From Deroplatys truncata (lineage: Eukaryota; Arthropoda; Insecta; Mantodea; Mantidae), in the NCBI GenBank assembly GCA_030765065.1, contig CM060978.1:111519692-111583691 (forward strand): 64,000 nt of DNA. The letters are read 5' to 3'. This document shows, piece after piece, positions 60,426-64,000 of this stretch (the first letter of the stretch is position 1; every line of letters begins with the position of its first letter). Below the pieces are notes generated by a model. It was not told the origin of the DNA. It saw only the letters and a program-made list of their open reading frames with translations, and did no database searches. The translations under genes were made by a program, and so were the position numbers.

Positions 60426-61273
60426 CAGGATATATCATAATTAATAGCGCAAACTGAAACAGTTGAAAGTATAAGGTAATAATAGAAGTAAAAAAGTTCC
60501 AGTGAACATGGGTCCGCAAACAAGCGGCGTGCGAGATTTATTATTGCGAATGTGTGGCTATGAGCCGCCACTGACGTTAACTGCTCGATGAGCAACCCTT
60601 GAGCAACCTCGGAGTATGTGGTACATGCATGATAGAGCACCGGCACATTTTGCTGCTACTGTAACAAGACATCTAACGTGGAATACGGTCCAAGACGGGT
60701 AGGTCGAGGAGGGCCTGTACCTTGGCCTCCACGATCATATGATCTCAATCCTTTGGTTTTTTCTACATGGATTCATTCAAAGGTGCGCTGTATAGCATTT
60801 CCGTTGATACCGTTGAAGTACTGGGCAGAGAATTGTACGTGCATGTCAAGAATTCCGAGATGATCCGAGGGTGTTTGAATGAATTTGAAACTCACTGCAG
60901 AGACGAGTGCAGCATTGCATCCAGATGCAAGGACGACACTTTGAACACCTCCTTTAACAGGGAAGAGTGTACAGTATTAATAGCATGTAACATACTAAAG
61001 TAGAATAATTGTATTCCTTGTTATTTTAAACTATGATTGAATTTTGAGGCAACTTAGAATGGTAATTATTAAATGAAAAGTCTAATTTTCAAATTCATTT
61101 ATATTAATTAGAACGATGTTTCATAATGAAGTCAGTGGCGGCTTGTAATCACACATTTGCAATTATCTCGCACATGGCTCGTTCGCGGATCCATGTTTAC
61201 TGGAAAGCTTTAGCTTCTACTTTCGTATACTATGAACCGTTTCAGTTTGTGCTATTAATTATGATACACCCTG
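60426..61273 (+). mobile_element. Tc1-like (DDE_3) transposon with about 150-bp terminal inverted repeats, internally deleted
   Basis: The left end CAGGATATATCATAATTAAT and the right end, read on the minus strand as CAGGGTGTATCATAATTAAT, continue matching for about 150 bp through 'gcgagat' and 'gccgccactgac'. TA dinucleotides flank both ends (60424-60425 and 61274-61275), the Tc1/mariner target. Total 848 bp. The interior encodes only the C-terminal part of the transposase. Confidence 0.9.
60625..61003 (+). pseudogene. Tc1-like (DDE_3) transposase, C-terminal fragment
   Basis: From 60625 translation gives MHDRAPAHFAATVTRHL, the second-Asp block (normally HDGAPAHF). After a frameshift, GRGGPVPWPPRSYDLNPLVF follows, the third-Asp block (normally WPPRSPDLTPLDFF). 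The SP of SPDL has become SY. The frame 60767-61003 continues with DTVEVLGRELYVHVKNSEMI, resembling the C-terminal helix region ('TLEELK.RI...'). The N-terminal half is absent, so the gene is inactive. Confidence 0.8.
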
Positions 61274-61275
61274 TA

Positions 61276-62080
61276 GAGGCATTCTGGCGCATCCGTTGGC
61301 GATAACGTCAATCTGTACCCTATCTCATAAACACCCGTAAAATACAGACGTAAATTACAGCGGTAGTTTAACATACCTACTATGGTAAACTTTCTTGAAA
61401 ATTATACATTGCGCTTATTGCATTGTATTAGCTCAGCAACTTACCGAAAGATATTGTAATATGTGTATTTTACTGTTCCCTACATTGCAGAATACATAAG
61501 CGAGTACTGTATAGTTTGACCTCGTCGATATCCTCTCCAAAGGACTGCAGCTTAAACACATAACAAGCAGGACATCATCGCTATACACAGGAAACAATCT
61601 ATGAAAAGGGATAGATTTTCACACCATGTCACAGAAACAAATTAATTTATTGTTAAATTACACTACTAAGTCAGATGCAAGCTCACTGTTGTCCTTAAGG
61701 AAAATCTTTATATCTTCAATGTGCCATCTTTTCGCTGCCTCAGCTTATTAAACAAGCCGCAGAATTCAAAGACCGACTCGCGTTTAAAGAAAGAACAGAA
61801 TACTTGCAAAGGTGTTTAAGCATTAAATTCCTTTCATACAAAGAAGATCAATTAAGGAATTAGGTACAATTTTTTATTAGTAAAAGAGTCGAGATGTCAT
61901 GTCATTAGCTTCGGGTAATATCTATTGCACCGATGTTGTCCCCTGGCCCTTTTCCCAAGAAAGTCATTAGAGGCTTGAGATGCGCGAGGGTTTGCTAGTT
62001 ACCTTCTTAATAGGCACTGGTATTGCGCCGTCGATCAAGACGTTCTCAGACTTCATGTGCTGTTTATAATGTGTTGACTA
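61276..62080. other. Unassigned sequence
   Basis: No recognised feature before the FLYWCH-like frame. Confidence 0.4.
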
Positions 62081-62320
62081 GTGAATATGTATTCTATGTG
62101 CAGCAGACGGAACTGCGAGTTGCGAGTTGAACATTTCAAATATCGCAAACTGCAGTTTACACTAGCCGGTCAGAAATGGCGGTGTATATGTAAAAACTGT
62201 AACGCGCATTTCTTCACTGATGTGGATAACGACGTGAATTACAGACTTGTTGGGGAACATCACGATCCGAGACAAACACTTGTCAGGGAATATATTTCCA
62301 ACAGCTTTCATATTTTTTGA
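62081..62320 (+). CDS. FLYWCH-type zinc-finger-like frame (exon or transposon remnant)
   Basis: A 79-codon frame contains FKYRKLQFTLAGQKWRC (residues about 19-35), then ICKNCNAHFFTD and VGEHHDPR (about 57-64). The spacing W-R-C-x3-C ... G-E-H-x-H/D resembles the FLYWCH domain, a C2H2 zinc-binding fold usually ending GEHNH. The second His of the usual H-x-H is Asp here (EHHD), though the adjacent His could serve. FLYWCH domains occur in insect chromatin proteins such as mod(mdg4)-related factors and in Mutator-like transposases. The frame could be one exon or a MULE remnant. The ATG is chosen only as the first in frame; 'tgtgcag' at 62095-62101 could be a splice acceptor. Confidence 0.5.
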   Translation: MNMYSMCSRRNCELRVEHFKYRKLQFTLAGQKWRCICKNCNAHFFTDVDNDVNYRLVGEHHDPRQTLVREYISNSFHIF

Positions 62321-62871
62321 CTACTTTCAGCAAAACTTAGGAATTGTTACAAAGTTAACTTTCCCGTTTTACCTCCTTTACATGGTAGGTAAGAAAGTAT
62401 TGTATTCCAACCAAAAGTTTCATTCCCCTTGCATACTATGGTATTCTTCTAGAAAGTGATGCTTCAAATCCTGCCTTAATAATGCTAAAATGTTTGGCCA
62501 GAAATGATTTCAAATGAAGCTATATGATTTTGCTATATTTATTTCTCCATGCTCTTGCTTATGCAAGAAAGCCAGCTTGCTTTCCCTACGGCCTACCTAA
62601 GGCGAGTTTTTACTGGAAAATACACGTTTTGAGGTGCCCTGAATCAATTAGTTCTATATCTTCCAAGGATGTGAAATTCCACCCATCACAAACTACTTTT
62701 TACACGGAAGAATTTTGGTTATTTTTCATCTTGTTAAAAACAGATCTTAACGAATTTGCTTAAAATACGAGGTACCATGTGTTTGTAAATAATACAAAAA
62801 TGCATTTAACTGAGAAACCATTAGACTTAGGCCAAAACATATTTTAGGAAAAACTTAGAGCTCATTAAAAT

Positions 62872-63770
62872 TGTGGCAGTATTTTAGATCACAACAATGT
62901 AAATGCCAGAGTGATTGTAGTGTAAATAAGCATTATTGTATGACATTGATTTGAGATGTTTGTTAATTATAAGCATTGTTAGGAAATAAGTTTACACGGC
63001 CTCACTGAAACTGACAATAGGAGCGGCCAACAATGAGCGAGGGCGTGAGTTGTTTATTAATTAGAAGAGGCAAACAAATGACGTCAGATTATCGCGCTTT
63101 TCTGTAGAAATGGAGGGAATATTTTCCATAGAGCAAATGTGTTCGTAATTTTGATTGGATATAAAAATAGACGCTAATGTTGGCGCGTTTTATTAACCAA
63201 TAGCAGCTCGATGATAATCTTTAGGCATATTGGGGTGAGGGAGTATAAAAAGCTAAAGCCAGAGGCAAAATGTTATACGTCGCACAGTTTAAGAGAATCG
63301 TTCACTCGTTATACGTCGCGCAATTCTACAGAATCTCTCGCGTCTTAAAGTTTGTTATAAATGTGAAATACGCGAATTAATAACGTGCAGTAAATAAGTG
63401 ATTATAGTGATATTACAAAATATAACAGTTTCAGTCTGGCGTGTATCAAGAGTCAGTATGTGAAATTAACTAATTGTGACGGTAATAAAAGTGTAAAAAA
63501 CAAATTCTTTTATAAGTGTTATCTTTCAGTAACAAATCCTTTCCGTTTACACACCCTGTTCAAGAGATATGCTCGACTGAGTAGTAATAATAGCTAGCCG
63601 GAGGACAAAGAACCCAACATTCAAAGTAGTAAAACAATAACAGGCGCCCAGCAATAGATAACACGAAGTGACCGCAACAATAGATAAACATGAAGCATTT
63701 TCCAACTACCAACATATATTCTACTTCAAATTGGCTCCCAGAACGTGGGATTAACAAATATCATACTTCA
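62872..63770 (+). mobile_element. LTR-like TG...CA element (solo LTR?), copy C, divergent
   Basis: Starts TGTGGCAGTATTTTAGATCA, ends TATCATACTTCA, with a perfect AAAT duplication (62868-62871 and 63771-63774). 899 bp. It shares the start (TG.GGCAGT) and end (TACTTCA) with copies A and B but differs in most of the middle. It has GAGTATAAAAAGC at 63241 (TATA box), AATAAAAG near 63484 (polyadenylation-like), and CTACTTCA-AAT-TGGCTCCCAGAACGTGGG near 63721, i.e. an LTR end plus primer-binding-site-like sequence inside its own terminus. Inserted in R1 copy 15. Confidence 0.85.
63238..63253 (+). promoter_or_regulatory. TATA box of LTR-like copy C
   Basis: GGGAGTATAAAAAGCT is a strong TATA-type core promoter. 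It is followed by two related blocks, 'gttatacgtcgcacagtt' and 'gttatacgtcgcgcaattc' (63272 and 63309), in the likely leader. Placement in the middle of an LTR fits the U3/R boundary. Confidence 0.6.
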
Positions 63771-63956
63771 AAATACACATCTTGACCAAAATAACTTTTT
63801 TCTTAGTGTCAACCGTTTTGGAAATATTTCATTCTAAAATATATTTATACTTTGTCAAGTTAAGTACATTTGACAGAAATAGATTGAAAATTCGCGACTG
63901 TTCAGTTTTTTACCTTCACGATCTCATGACAAAAACATATATAATACACACACATA

Positions 63957-63998
<42 letters not shown>

Positions 63999-64000
63999 GT
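63957..64000. repeat. (GA)n microsatellite at window end
   Basis: GAGAGA tract continuing to the window edge, preceded by ACACACACATA. Confidence 0.95.

Larger units (their letters stand above)
62378..63930 (-). mobile_element. R1 repeat copy 15, split by an LTR-like insertion
   Basis: Left part 62378-62871: 'aagaaagtattgtattccaa', 'cgttttgaggtgccctgaat', 'atcttccaaggatgtgaaat', 'ttagagctcattaaaat'. It resumes at 63771 with AAATACACATCTTGACCAAA and 'tcaaccgttttggaaatatt', the next R1 landmarks in reverse order, and fades by about 63930. The insertion is bracketed by AAAT. Confidence 0.8.

Overview
The window looks like gene-poor DNA from a large, AT-rich arthropod genome, most likely an insect. 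Evidence: tRNA-derived SINEs, mariner, Tigger/pogo, Tc1-like and hAT-like DNA transposons, a YADD non-LTR retrotransposon with RNase H, TG...CA LTR-like insertions, and many CA, CT, GA, GTGA and ATT microsatellites. I cannot name the species. I found no intact host gene, no rRNA, no functional tRNA, no CRISPR array and no bacterial-style operon. Nearly everything recognisable is transposon-derived, and almost every coding remnant is broken.

The dominant component is a family I call R1. It has about 15 copies in both orientations, and its fullest copies are about 830-890 bp. The 5' end reads roughly GTTACATTCACATGACTTTC and the 3' end GTAGTAGAGAAAGTAAAAAT, so both ends carry the inverted motif ACTTTCTCTAC / GTAGAGAAAGT. 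Copies lie at about 2001, 4200, 11902, 14242, 18201, 19132, 23302, 28590, 31150, 32840, 43976, 46378, 47732, 55222 and 62378. Many carry an AC/GT microsatellite at the same internal place. The copy at 32840-34390 is an inverted dimer, and 18201-19703 is a direct tandem pair.

Nesting is the main architectural story. SINEs with target duplications sit inside R1 copies at 2480-3008, 15040-15404 and 33145-33529. Three related TG...CA elements of 0.9-1.04 kb, each with a perfect 4-bp target duplication, sit inside R1 (12469-13508 and 62872-63770) and inside a Tc1-like transposase (57705-58736). A 5'-truncated LINE (49803-51740) lies within a 56/112-bp minisatellite (49580-52660). The relative order of insertion can therefore be read directly.

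Region by region: 0-10 kb holds a perfect 107-bp tandem duplication, R1 copies, an RTE-like LINE remnant and a decayed Tc1-like transposase. 10-20 kb holds a Tigger element, R1 copies with nested insertions and a mariner. 20-33 kb is mostly unassigned sequence with SINEs and an hAT-like MITE. 33-40 kb holds the R1 inverted dimer and two Tc1-like remnants. 40-47 kb is largely unassigned. 47-53 kb holds a heat-shock-promoter-like block, R1, and the LINE within the minisatellite. 53-64 kb holds SINEs, two Tc1-like elements with long inverted repeats, a FLYWCH-like reading frame and the last LTR-like element. Possible host-gene signals are limited to the heat-shock-type promoter (47505-47630, minus strand), the FLYWCH-like frame (62081-62320) and a consensus splice donor at 42571-42579; none is proven.
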